This document shows, piece after piece, positions 7,808-15,125 of a stretch of 34,369 nt of DNA. This DNA is from Bacteroidota bacterium. GTDB lineage: Bacteria; Bacteroidota; Bacteroidia; Bacteroidales; JAIFNL01. A program made the position numbers and the translations under genes. A model generated the notes under the pieces. The model made no database searches. It worked only from the letters and a program-made list of their open reading frames with translations, and was not told where the DNA came from. Location of the stretch: positions 1 to 34,369 of the forward strand of contig JAIFNL010000066.1 of assembly GCA_020047755.1 (NCBI GenBank), read 5' to 3'. The stretch's first letter is position 1. Each line of letters begins with the position of its first letter.

Positions 7808-8434
7808 TTAACTTGATTTTAACCATAGATTTATAATATCTATTGCTTCCGAAGGGTTTTTTCCCATACCATCGGCACCTACTTGTTTCCATAATTCGGA
7901 ATCGAAATTGAAAGGTGCGCCTCCTACTAGTATTTTAATATTGTAGTTTTTTTGTTTGAAAAGAGTAACCACGCTTGCAATGCTTAACGCCGAATGTAGC
8001 ATGAGTGTAGAAATGAGCAGAATTTCAATTTTATCGGCAATTACTTTTTCTACCAGCTCATGCTCCGAAATTCCATGCCCATAATCAACCAAATCGAAGC
8101 CTGTTGTTCGCAAAATAGAAATAACAATTTTCTTTCCGAGTGCATGAAAATCATTTAAAGTAGCAATTCCTATTTTAGGGCTACTCGATTTTGCATTGCT
8201 CGGAAAATATTTGTTAGCCAAACGGTCGCAAATTTTGCCACTCATATAAATCTGCGACAGGGCAATTTCGCCTTTTTCCCACAAAAGACCTATTTCTCTT
8301 AAAGCTTCCTCAAGCAATTGAGCAATTTTAGCTTGATGATTTGGACTGTTCAATTGTTGTTTTATCACTTCCTCTGCTTTTTCTTCGTCAAAATCGATAA
8401 GCGCAACAATGAGTTGTTCTTGCATATTATTCAT
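7808..8434 (-). CDS. Corrinoid (B12-binding) methyl-carrier protein
   Basis: A 208-residue protein with the two-domain plan of MtaC/MtbC-type carriers. There is a helical cap (about 1-80, with GLLWEKGEIALSQIYMSG) and a Rossmann-like cobalamin domain (about 87-205). The base-off/His-on signature is complete: Asp95-x-His97-x-x-Gly100 (NDFHALGKKIV), then S142xL144 and the Gly171-Gly172 pair (LVGGAPF). His97 should be the lower cobalt ligand. It is encoded 28 bases before the UroD-like methyltransferase and almost certainly acts with it. No substrate-specific first methyltransferase (MttB, MtaB or similar) is in the window, so the methyl donor is unknown. Confidence 0.88.
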   Translation of the reverse strand: MNNMQEQLIVALIDFDEEKAEEVIKQQLNSPNHQAKIAQLLEEALREIGLLWEKGEIALSQIYMSGKICDRLANKYFPSNAKSSSPKIGIATLNDFHALGKKIVISILRTTGFDLVDYGHGISEHELVEKVIADKIEILLISTLMLHSALSIASVVTLFKQKNYNIKILVGGAPFNFDSELWKQVGADGMGKNPSEAIDIINLWLKSS

Positions 8435-8489
8435 AATACGAACTACTTACATTAAATAAAATGATGCTTTTCTAAATACTATTAGCAAA

Positions 8490-8567
8490 TTGATAGCGTA
8501 ACTTGAAAGTAATCAAAGTTATTAAAAAAACAAAATTACGTTGTATTTTCTAAATTCTAATATAGAA
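8490..8567. repeat. Dispersed repeat family Q, degenerate copy D
   Basis: Begins TTGATAGCGTAACTTGAAAGTAA as the reverse-oriented end of family Q (compare 24978-25000). Then follow AACAAAATTACG and TAAATTCTAATA, with internal changes. It occupies most of the 170-base gap between the amidohydrolase and the corrinoid protein gene. Confidence 0.6.
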
Positions 8568-8604
8568 ATTGTTAAATTCTTGAATTATTTTATCCTTTTT
8601 ATTT

Positions 8605-9792
8605 TTAAATCAAAACCGACAACTTGCTAGCACTGCTAATTGTTTGATTTGTAAAATCAAAGCCTGAGATAAGATTAAGTCCGGGTTTTTTGCCTACTTC
8701 GATACTGCCCAACGTCTGTTCTAAGCCCAATGCCTTGGCTCCGTTGATAGTAGCCCATTGCAAAAGCTCCGTGAATGGAATTTGTGGAAAGGCTTTTTGA
8801 ATTTCGAGCATTTCATCTACAATCGACAAGTTATCGTTTGAAGCCAAGCTGTCTGTTCCCAAGCAAATATTGGTGGCTTTTTCTCTAAAAAGCGGTATAT
8901 CTGGCAGTTTATTCTCGATATACAAATTGGCTTTGGGACAAAAAGCCCACGAAAGCTGCTCAAACTCTCGTTCTGCAAATTCAATATCGCTGGCTTTGGT
9001 AAATGTATTGTGAATGAGCAAAGTTCTGCTTTTTTTGTTCATTTTGGGCGCGTAATATTTGAGCGAACTTTCGGCAAAATGCTCTATATAGTTCATATCT
9101 AAGCCCCAAGAGCTGAACATTTCAAAGAGTTCGCCTTTTTTTTTGGCAAACAAATCGTCTTCGCTTGCGGTTTCTTGGTTGTGAATGGAAAGAATAGAAT
9201 TTTCTTTTTCCGAGTTTTTCTTAATCAATTCAAACAACTTTTTAGAAAGCGAATAAGGCGCGTGTGGCACAACAAATGCGGTTAAATTCTTTTTGGTAAA
9301 TTCTTTTTGAATCTTTTTGGCTTCCGAAAAAAGAAACTCGGCTTTGCTAATGTTTGTTCCGAAAGTTTCGATGAAATTAATATATTTGATTGAACTACTT
9401 GCTTTTATAGCAATTGTATAAGCATCGTTCGAAATGTCGCCCACGGCTACAATTCCGGCTGCACGCATTCGTTTATCAGCAGTTTGAGCTGCTTTTTGAA
9501 TTTCTTCTATGCTCAATTGCTTGCGTTTGCTTTGCAATTCTTTTATAAAACCATGTAAATGAGTATGCTTTGTTATTTCGCCTCGCAAATGCGAAAGCTC
9601 CAAATGGCAATGCGTATTAACAAAACCCGGCACTATAACTCCTCCATAAAATTGCATTCCGGCTTCTTCTTTCAAAACGCCTTTAGTATCAACTATTTCG
9701 GTTACTTCGCCATCTTGGTTTAGTTTAATAATGCCGTATTTTAGTATTTCACCAGTTCCTAAATAAATATAATTTGCCGAAAATTTGTACAT
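8605..9792 (-). CDS. Amidohydrolase (SsnA / cytosine deaminase-like metal-dependent hydrolase)
   Basis: A 395-residue cytoplasmic enzyme with a composite beta-sandwich plus TIM-barrel. Metal and catalytic residues of the deaminase/chlorohydrolase type are visible: His61-x-His63 (PGFVNTHCHLELSH), His177 (VPHAPYS), His204 with Glu207 (SIHNQE), a further His261 (LIHNT) and Asp314 (CLGTDSLASND). Such enzymes hydrolytically deaminate purine- or pyrimidine-like or related compounds. One relative, aminofutalosine deaminase, serves menaquinone synthesis, but nothing here proves that. The gene is first in the minus-strand run, with 170 bases and a repeat fragment before the corrinoid gene, so a functional link is uncertain. 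The start ATG is directly supported by the conserved N-terminal sandwich. Confidence 0.8.
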   Translation of the reverse strand: MYKFSANYIYLGTGEILKYGIIKLNQDGEVTEIVDTKGVLKEEAGMQFYGGVIVPGFVNTHCHLELSHLRGEITKHTHLHGFIKELQSKRKQLSIEEIQKAAQTADKRMRAAGIVAVGDISNDAYTIAIKASSSIKYINFIETFGTNISKAEFLFSEAKKIQKEFTKKNLTAFVVPHAPYSLSKKLFELIKKNSEKENSILSIHNQETASEDDLFAKKKGELFEMFSSWGLDMNYIEHFAESSLKYYAPKMNKKSRTLLIHNTFTKASDIEFAEREFEQLSWAFCPKANLYIENKLPDIPLFREKATNICLGTDSLASNDNLSIVDEMLEIQKAFPQIPFTELLQWATINGAKALGLEQTLGSIEVGKKPGLNLISGFDFTNQTISSASKLSVLI

Positions 9793-9845
9793 TGTTTTTA
9801 GTTTGTATGAATAAAAACTCTCCTTTTTTTATAAAAAACACTAAA

Positions 9846-10005
9846 TAGTATTTGAAAGAAAACGAAGCAAAATCGGTTCGACCGGCTTGTCCGGTCTGTC
9901 CGATGATTTCCTAACAGCTTAACCGACAGACCGACAAGTCGGTCGAACGGTTTTTATTTTTTTAAATTTTCAAAAATTAAGGAGTTTTCTTTTAAACACT
10001 AAATA
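9846..10005. repeat. Palindromic repeat family P, copy 4, with imperfect terminal inverted repeats
   Basis: Same orientation as copy 2; the 77-bp core is 9874-9950. The left flank (AGTATTTGAAAGAAAAC) and the right flank (GTTTTCTTTTAAACACT) are inverted relative to each other. The whole about 160-bp unit therefore looks like a small non-autonomous element with imperfect terminal inverted repeats around an internal double hairpin. Confidence 0.88.
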
Positions 10006-10190
10006 TTAATGAGTTTAGTTAAAAATAAATCAGTTAAACTAATTTTGTTTTCGTGTTTTTTGCAGGCATAAATATATAAAATTATTTTAAACTAAAAAAT
10101 AAAATTTAAAAGTTATTTTTTTGAAAAACACTTATCAAAAATCTTCGTATGTGTTACAGAAGTAATTGTTTTTGTTCAAACACTAAATAA

Positions 10191-10223
10191 TTTGTATAAT
10201 TTTCATAATTATTCGTATTTTTG
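10191..10223 (+). promoter_or_regulatory. Bacteroidota-type promoter upstream of panD
   Basis: TTTG (10191-10194) and TATTTTTG (10216-10223) are separated by 21 bases, matching the -33/-7 pattern of Bacteroidota primary-sigma promoters. Initiation would be near 10230, leaving a leader of about 240 bases before panD. Confidence 0.55.
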
Positions 10224-10467
10224 CAAACAAAATAAACGATAATATTTATATCAAAATACAAATATTATTTATAATTCTTATATCAAAATTTATTTATTTA
10301 AAACAATTAAAAGCAAAATTGATTAAATAGCAATTAGTTATAGCAGAAAACCCAGAAAAAGCTATCGACCATATTTTTAGCTATCTGCTCATCAAAAAAA
10401 ACGTTTAGTATATTACAATTTAATTTTTTGCAAGTAATTAGTTTTTAACATTTCATTTTATAAACAG

Positions 10468-10818
10468 ATGAATATAGAAGTAGTAAAATCGAAACTTCAC
10501 AAAGTAACTGTAACTGAGGCAAATCTACAATATGTTGGCAGTGTTACTATCGACGAAGATTTGCTCGATGCCGCCAATATTATACCTAATGAAAAAGTTC
10601 AGATAGTAAATATAAACAACGGCGAACGTCTCGAAACCTACGTAATCAAAGGGCGAAGAGGCTCAGGCGAAATTTGCTTAAACGGACCGGCTGCTCGCAA
10701 AGTAGCTGTGGGTGATGTAGTTATCATCATTTCGTATGCAAGCATGGATTTTGAAGAAGCCAAGAATTTTCAACCGTGGCTTGTTTTTCCCGATACCGCA
10801 ACCAATACCCTAGTTTGA
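10468..10818 (+). CDS. panD: Aspartate 1-decarboxylase
   Basis: A 116-residue pyruvoyl enzyme that turns L-aspartate into beta-alanine for pantothenate and coenzyme A synthesis in the cytoplasm. The family fingerprint is complete. There is Lys9 near the N-terminus. Gly24-Ser25 (QYVGSVTID) is where self-cleavage would convert Ser25 into the pyruvoyl group. Arg54 and Tyr58 (GERLETYVI) and the NGPAARKV block follow. The length is normal for the family and these residue numbers agree with the well-studied enzyme. The rfaE2-type gene starts 58 bases later on the same strand and is probably co-transcribed, although the two pathways are unrelated. Confidence 0.95.
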   Translation: MNIEVVKSKLHKVTVTEANLQYVGSVTIDEDLLDAANIIPNEKVQIVNINNGERLETYVIKGRRGSGEICLNGPAARKVAVGDVVIIISYASMDFEEAKNFQPWLVFPDTATNTLV

Positions 10819-10876
10819 TAATGAATTAGGAATTATATTTTTAACTATTAAACTCGCAAATTCACAAAACTCATTT

Positions 10877-11368
10877 ATGCCCACAATAGATATTATAAAA
10901 GGAAAAATTTGCTCTAAAAAAGAAGAATTGACTCACTATTTAGACTTTTTGAAAAGCAAAAATCAGCCCATCGTTTTCACCAATGGCTGTTTTGATATTG
11001 TGCATCGTGGGCACATCGAATACCTTGCCAAAGCTGCCGACTTGGGTGCTGCACTCATTATTGGCTTAAATTCAGACAGTTCGGTGCGCCGATTAAAAGG
11101 CGAAACTCGCCCCTTGATAGATGAATATTCGCGTGCTTTGCTGCTAAGTGCTCTCTCGTTTGTAAACAAAGTAGTGCTTTTTGGCGAAGATACTCCCTAC
11201 GAACTTATCAAATTCATACAGCCCGATATTTTGGTAAAAGGCTCTGATTATGCACCGCAAGACATTGTAGGATACGACATTGTGAGTGCTAAGGGCGGAA
11301 AAATAGAAACCATTGATTTTATTGATGGTTTTTCTACTACTTCCATTCTCAAAAAAGCTTGTCAGTAG
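10877..11368 (+). CDS. rfaE2: RfaE2/HldE-C-type sugar-phosphate adenylyltransferase
   Basis: A 163-residue cytidylyltransferase-like protein corresponding to the C-terminal half of HldE. That domain forms ADP-heptose from D-glycero-beta-D-manno-heptose 1-phosphate for lipopolysaccharide core synthesis. The nucleotide-binding motif HxGH is seen at His43-His46 ([15 protein letters not shown]), followed by [22 protein letters not shown] and the C-terminal [10 protein letters not shown], equivalent to the family's ISTSxII block. Stand-alone versions are usual in Bacteroidota. The kinase partner (RfaE1) is not in this window. A glycerol-3-phosphate cytidylyltransferase is the main alternative, but the KGSDY motif favours the heptose type. 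Confidence 0.85.
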   Translation: MPTIDIIKGKICSKKEELTHYLDFLKSKNQPIVFTNGCFDIVHRGHIEYLAKAADLGAALIIGLNSDSSVRRLKGETRPLIDEYSRALLLSALSFVNKVVLFGEDTPYELIKFIQPDILVKGSDYAPQDIVGYDIVSAKGGKIETIDFIDGFSTTSILKKACQ

Positions 11369-11470
11369 CTTTAAGCGCATTTTTGGCACAATCGAAAAAC
11401 TTTCAACTTACTATATTTTAAGTTTTTAGCAAATGCAACAGACAAATTAAATGAGTAGGTGCGCTAAATA

Positions 11471-11501
11471 TTTGCAAGAACTAAAAAAAGTTTGTACTTT
11501 G
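11471..11501 (+). promoter_or_regulatory. Candidate promoter upstream of the SiaB-like gene
   Basis: TTTG (11471-11474) followed, after 20 bases, by TACTTTG (11495-11501). The -7 element is one base shorter than the TAnnTTTG consensus, so this is only a candidate. The leader before the start codon at 11648 would be about 140 bases. Confidence 0.35.
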
Positions 11502-11647
11502 CACCAAAATACGAAGGCTTCATAGAGAAACCTCAATTTGCTCGTGCGAATAAGGATTTTTTTATAATAAACAAAAAAAATAAGCAATTTTACATAAAGT
11601 TGCCAAACGACAAAACAAAACTAACATTTATTTAATTCTATAAAAGA

Positions 11648-12145
11648 ATGGAAAATTTACTTTTTGAAATCAAATACTATGCAATTATAAAGAACTCTGC
11701 AAGCCTAAGGATTAATAACTTGGTGGAAAGTTCGTTGCAAAATGTATTTTCTGATGAAAAAATAAAATCGGTGCTTAGACTAGTGCAAGATTTAATAGAA
11801 GTAAGTAAAAAAGTAGAAAACAAAAAAAACAGGCTCTTTGAGCTTCAGCTAATTAAAAACAACGACAAACTCACCATTTTATTCAGAACCATTATCCAAA
11901 GCACTGAAATCAACAGTATTAGCTCGCAATTGGAGACGATAAACAAAACCATTCCCGATAGCGAAGCCTTCAAAATGATGTACAAAACCAAACTCAGAAC
12001 TGGCATTATTGCAGGAAACAATTCTGCCCAATTCCCAGACCTCAATCTCATCGATTTAGGTAGAGAATTGCAAGAAAAAATTGACTATTCGTTTGAAGAA
12101 ATTGACATACTTTCGTCATTTTTAAGCATGAAAATACAACATTAA
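11648..12145 (+). CDS. SiaB/DUF6272-like protein (putative)
   Basis: A 165-residue soluble protein without a signal or membrane segment. The C-terminal block PDLNLIDLGRELQEKIDYSFEEIDILSSFLSMKI resembles the 'GLGLIDIAR.S..KLEY.F..ID....FF.L' ending of SiaB-like (DUF6272) proteins. The middle SDEKIKSVLRLVQDLIEVSKKVENK fits their N-box-like helix, where a histidine-kinase-like fold would bind nucleotide. SiaB-type proteins phosphorylate small STAS-type antagonists in signalling switches. Glycine-rich ATP-lid residues are poorly kept here (RTGIIAGNNSAQFPDLNLIDLG), so kinase activity is uncertain. It sits alone, 153 bases before alr, with an AT-rich inverted repeat in between. Confidence 0.5.
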   Translation: MENLLFEIKYYAIIKNSASLRINNLVESSLQNVFSDEKIKSVLRLVQDLIEVSKKVENKKNRLFELQLIKNNDKLTILFRTIIQSTEINSISSQLETINKTIPDSEAFKMMYKTKLRTGIIAGNNSAQFPDLNLIDLGRELQEKIDYSFEEIDILSSFLSMKIQH

Positions 12146-12146
12146 T

Positions 12147-12295
12147 TCTATTGTTCTATGGTTCTATTGTTTAATTGTTCTATTGTTAAATTACTGATAA
12201 TATAATAAATAGTGCCTAAAAAAACTTAAACGCATCATTTTCTAATTTTTAGAAATGATAGAACCATAGAGCAATAAAACAATAGAACCATTGAA
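12147..12295. repeat. AT-rich inverted repeat before alr
   Basis: The left arm (about 12147-12192) is built from TTCTATTGTT and CTATGGTT units. The right arm (about 12259-12294) carries their complements, AGAACCATAG and AACAATAGAACCATTG. The arms flank about 65 bases and the right arm stops four bases before the alr start codon, so a transcript through it could hide the ribosome-binding region. The same units recur at 23049-23104. Confidence 0.75.
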
Positions 12296-12298
12296 TTT

Positions 12299-13405
12299 AT
12301 GTACGAGCAACAAAAAACCCATGTTTGCCGCTTAGAAGTAAATTTGAGCGCACTCATATTCAATCTGAACTATTACAAACAAAAACTCCCCGCCCACACA
12401 AAGTTTATTGCTATGGTAAAAGCCTTTTCGTATGGAAGTGGCGATTACGAAGTTGCAAAAGCACTGCAAGATGAAAATGTGGACTACCTTGGCGTAGCCT
12501 ATGCCGACGAAGGCATCGAACTACGCGAAAAAGGAATTACAATGCCCATTATAGTAATGAACTCTACACCTTTAGACTACGAAAACCTTCTAAAGTATAG
12601 GCTCGAACCCGAAATTTATTCGCTCGATACATTGCGCAATTTTTGCGAAGCTGTGAGTTTGCATTCTGCTGAAAAGCAAAACATTCACATAAAGCTAGAT
12701 ACCGGAATGCACCGTTTGGGTTTTCAGGAAGACGAAATTCCCAAAATGCTTGGCTATCTCAAAAATGCCGGAAGTCTTTGTGTGAAAAGTATCTTTTCGC
12801 ACCTTGCAGTAAGCGACGAACTACACCAAGACGAGTTTACAGAGCAACAAATTGCGTTGTTCGACCATTGGAGCAAGCAAATAATGGCGCAATTGGACTA
12901 TCCCGTTTTGAGGCATATTTTAAACTCGTCGGGCATCGAACGCTTTTCAAATTATGGATTTGACATGGTGCGCCTAGGGCTTGGACTTTATGGCGTAAAT
13001 GCTACAAACACAAGCACTTTGAAAACAGTAAATACCTTAAAAACAAGAATACTACAAACAAAGAAAATAAAACAAGGCGAAACCATTGGCTATTGCCGAA
13101 ACGGAATTGCTGGCGAAAATACCACAATAGCGATACTCGCAATTGGTTATGCCGACGGTTTTTTGCGAAAATTAGGCAACGGAGCTTACAAAGTACTTGT
13201 AAACGGCAAATTATGCCCCACAATTGGGAATATAAGCATGGATATGAGCACAATAGATATTTCGGGCGCAACAGCAAAAGCCGGCGACGAAGTTATAATT
13301 TTTGGAGAAGAACACCCTGTTTTTGAAATTGCCGAAAAACTACAAACAATTACTTACGAGGTGTTTACAAATATTTCGGCACGTGTAAAGCGTGTTTACA
13401 AATAA
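12299..13405 (+). CDS. alr: Alanine racemase
   Basis: A 368-residue cytoplasmic PLP enzyme interconverting L- and D-alanine for peptidoglycan. Lys41 (AMVKAFSYGSG) is the PLP lysine and Tyr265 (IGYCRNG) the opposite catalytic base. The numbering agrees with well-studied racemases. The barrel motifs IKLDTGMHRLGF, SIFSHLAVSDE, RLGLGLYGV and the beta-domain block PTIGNISMDMSTIDI are all present. In many Bacteroidota this domain is fused behind a MurF-like ligase. Here the protein begins directly at the racemase barrel and the upstream ORF is unrelated, so it is a stand-alone form. The start is fixed by the conserved LEVNLSALIFNLNYY beginning at residue 12. Confidence 0.95.
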   Translation: MYEQQKTHVCRLEVNLSALIFNLNYYKQKLPAHTKFIAMVKAFSYGSGDYEVAKALQDENVDYLGVAYADEGIELREKGITMPIIVMNSTPLDYENLLKYRLEPEIYSLDTLRNFCEAVSLHSAEKQNIHIKLDTGMHRLGFQEDEIPKMLGYLKNAGSLCVKSIFSHLAVSDELHQDEFTEQQIALFDHWSKQIMAQLDYPVLRHILNSSGIERFSNYGFDMVRLGLGLYGVNATNTSTLKTVNTLKTRILQTKKIKQGETIGYCRNGIAGENTTIAILAIGYADGFLRKLGNGAYKVLVNGKLCPTIGNISMDMSTIDISGATAKAGDEVIIFGEEHPVFEIAEKLQTITYEVFTNISARVKRVYK

Positions 13406-13440
13406 ATCAATCGGGTATTGAATTTTTATAAAACAAGAAA

Positions 13441-14607
13441 ATGGTTAGAAAAATAGCTTTTATATTCCTTATTTTTTCGTTTTTCAACAATATTTGTGCA
13501 CAAACAACGGCAAAAATAGACCAGATTAAAATCAATTCAAAGGAATTGAACCAGAAACGCGAGTTTTTTGTTTTCACTCCAACCATTTATAGTACAAGTC
13601 CGTATTCATATTACGATGTAATTTATGTTTTTGATGCTCAAAATAGAGAATTGTTCGATTACACACACTCAATAATCAGTTTTTTAAGCAATACATCAAA
13701 GAATTACATTGTTGTAGGAATCATTTCGCCGTATTACGAAAAACAAGATTATGGACGAAATAATGACATGCTTCCGGTGCTTCAGTCGGAGGAATCGAAA
13801 AAGCGTTATGGAAAATATTCGGGTAATGCTGACAACTTTTTGAAGTATGTAAAAAATGAAGTTGTTCCTTATGTCGAAGCAAATTATCGCACTTTGTCGC
13901 ATCGCACAGCGGTTGGGCATTCGCTAAGTGCTTCATTTATTTTGTATTCGATGTTCAATGCTCCAGAGCTATTTGATAATTACATTGCCATTTCGCCAAA
14001 TTTTGCTTTCGACAACGAACGATTGGTAAAAGATTTATCTCGTTTTGATTTCAATACAATCAAAACAACTCAATATTTGTATGTAAGCAATGCCGACGAA
14101 GGAATTGATTACTGGCAAGAATGGAAGCCGGCTCGCGAAAAAGCACACTCGTTTTTGAACGATTCATTGAAATCGGACAACATAAAGGTTGTAATCAAAG
14201 ATTTTTCGAGCGAAACGCATTGGAGTACTTTCCCGCCAAGTTTAAATTTTGCATTAACTTATTACTTTAATCAAATTAGCGAACAACAACAAAATGAGCT
14301 TTCTACGGCTGAATATGAAGTTACTATTTTGGTGAAAGTTCCAAATAAAAATGACGAATTATACATTACTGGAAACCAAACTTCGCTAGGAAATTGGAAT
14401 CCAGGCTTAGTGAAAATGACTAAAAAATCGGATTTTGAGCGAGAAATAAAAGTTAAACTGCATTCTCCGGCTCAATTTAAGTTTACAAAAGGTAGTTGGG
14501 ATACTGAAGCCGAAGTTAAAAATGGTGAAATGCAAAATTTAACAATCAAACCCGAAAAACAGCAAAAATATAAGTTTGAAATAGTAAAATATAACCAAAC
14601 AAACTAA
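13441..14607 (+). CDS. Secreted esterase (Fes/IroE-like) with C-terminal CBM20 starch-binding domain
   Basis: A 388-residue exported protein with a signal peptide (hydrophobic to about 19, cut after ICA). Residues 25-280 form an alpha/beta-hydrolase of the esterase D / siderophore-esterase type: nucleophile Ser161 in AVGHSLSAS, an acidic residue near SNADEG (216-221) and His260 in SSETHWST. Residues about 292-385 match a carbohydrate-binding module of family 20 (VTILVKVPNKNDELYITGNQTSLGNWNPG, then FKFTKGSWD), which usually binds starch-like glucans. It lies 35 bases after alr but shares no pathway with it. The next gene is a GH13 amylase-like lipoprotein, so an acylated or complexed glucan is a reasonable but unproven substrate. 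Confidence 0.8.
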   Translation: MVRKIAFIFLIFSFFNNICAQTTAKIDQIKINSKELNQKREFFVFTPTIYSTSPYSYYDVIYVFDAQNRELFDYTHSIISFLSNTSKNYIVVGIISPYYEKQDYGRNNDMLPVLQSEESKKRYGKYSGNADNFLKYVKNEVVPYVEANYRTLSHRTAVGHSLSASFILYSMFNAPELFDNYIAISPNFAFDNERLVKDLSRFDFNTIKTTQYLYVSNADEGIDYWQEWKPAREKAHSFLNDSLKSDNIKVVIKDFSSETHWSTFPPSLNFALTYYFNQISEQQQNELSTAEYEVTILVKVPNKNDELYITGNQTSLGNWNPGLVKMTKKSDFEREIKVKLHSPAQFKFTKGSWDTEAEVKNGEMQNLTIKPEKQQKYKFEIVKYNQTN

Positions 14608-15125
14608 TGTCTTCCTGAAAAAACTACTACTGTCAAACTAAAGCAAAGCATACAATTAATGTAGGTTAACTATTTTTTACACCCACCCGCAAAATTCGCT
14701 TTTTTGTTGTTTTATTTTTTTTTGAAAACAAAAAGTAAAAAATAAAGAATGAAAAATGAATAATTGATAATTATCAAGTAATTCATTGCAAACGTTGGAC
14801 TAAAAATATTTGTGATTTTTTAAAAAACAAAAACACTCACAATAAGCTTATAATAACTGAATTAACCAACACTATCCCTCCTTTTGAAAAAAAAAAATTT
14901 TATCGAAACAATAGTATTTTGTAAATTTGATGACTTACAATTTAATTACTTCAATTGTATATAAAGAGCCTATATGTTTGATTTATTGAGGCAGGTAATA
15001 TTTTGAAACCACAGATAACTTTATATCTGAGGCTTTATTGTTCAAATCTGGTCAAGAGAAAAAAATTCATAGAAACTTCTTTTAACTTTAACAAACAAAA
15101 TGTAAAACAAATATCTTAAAACTTT
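14608..15125. other. Gene-free AT-rich region before the GH13 gene
   Basis: 518 bases with no ORF of note. I see a small hairpin CAGATA-6-TATCTG at 15012-15029, about 100 bases before the amylase start, and an isolated AATTGATAATTATCAA palindrome near 14761. I found no well-spaced promoter pair and no obvious terminator for the esterase gene. Confidence 0.4.

Larger units (their letters stand above)
9793..10467. other. Divergent intergenic region, repeat P copy 4 plus AT-rich leader
   Basis: This 675-base gap lies between the divergent amidohydrolase and panD genes. It holds copy 4 of repeat P and a further lone AAACACTAAATA motif at 10178-10189. A promoter-like pair follows at 10191-10223, then a leader of about 240 bases before panD with no ORF. 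I recognised no riboswitch. Confidence 0.55.
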
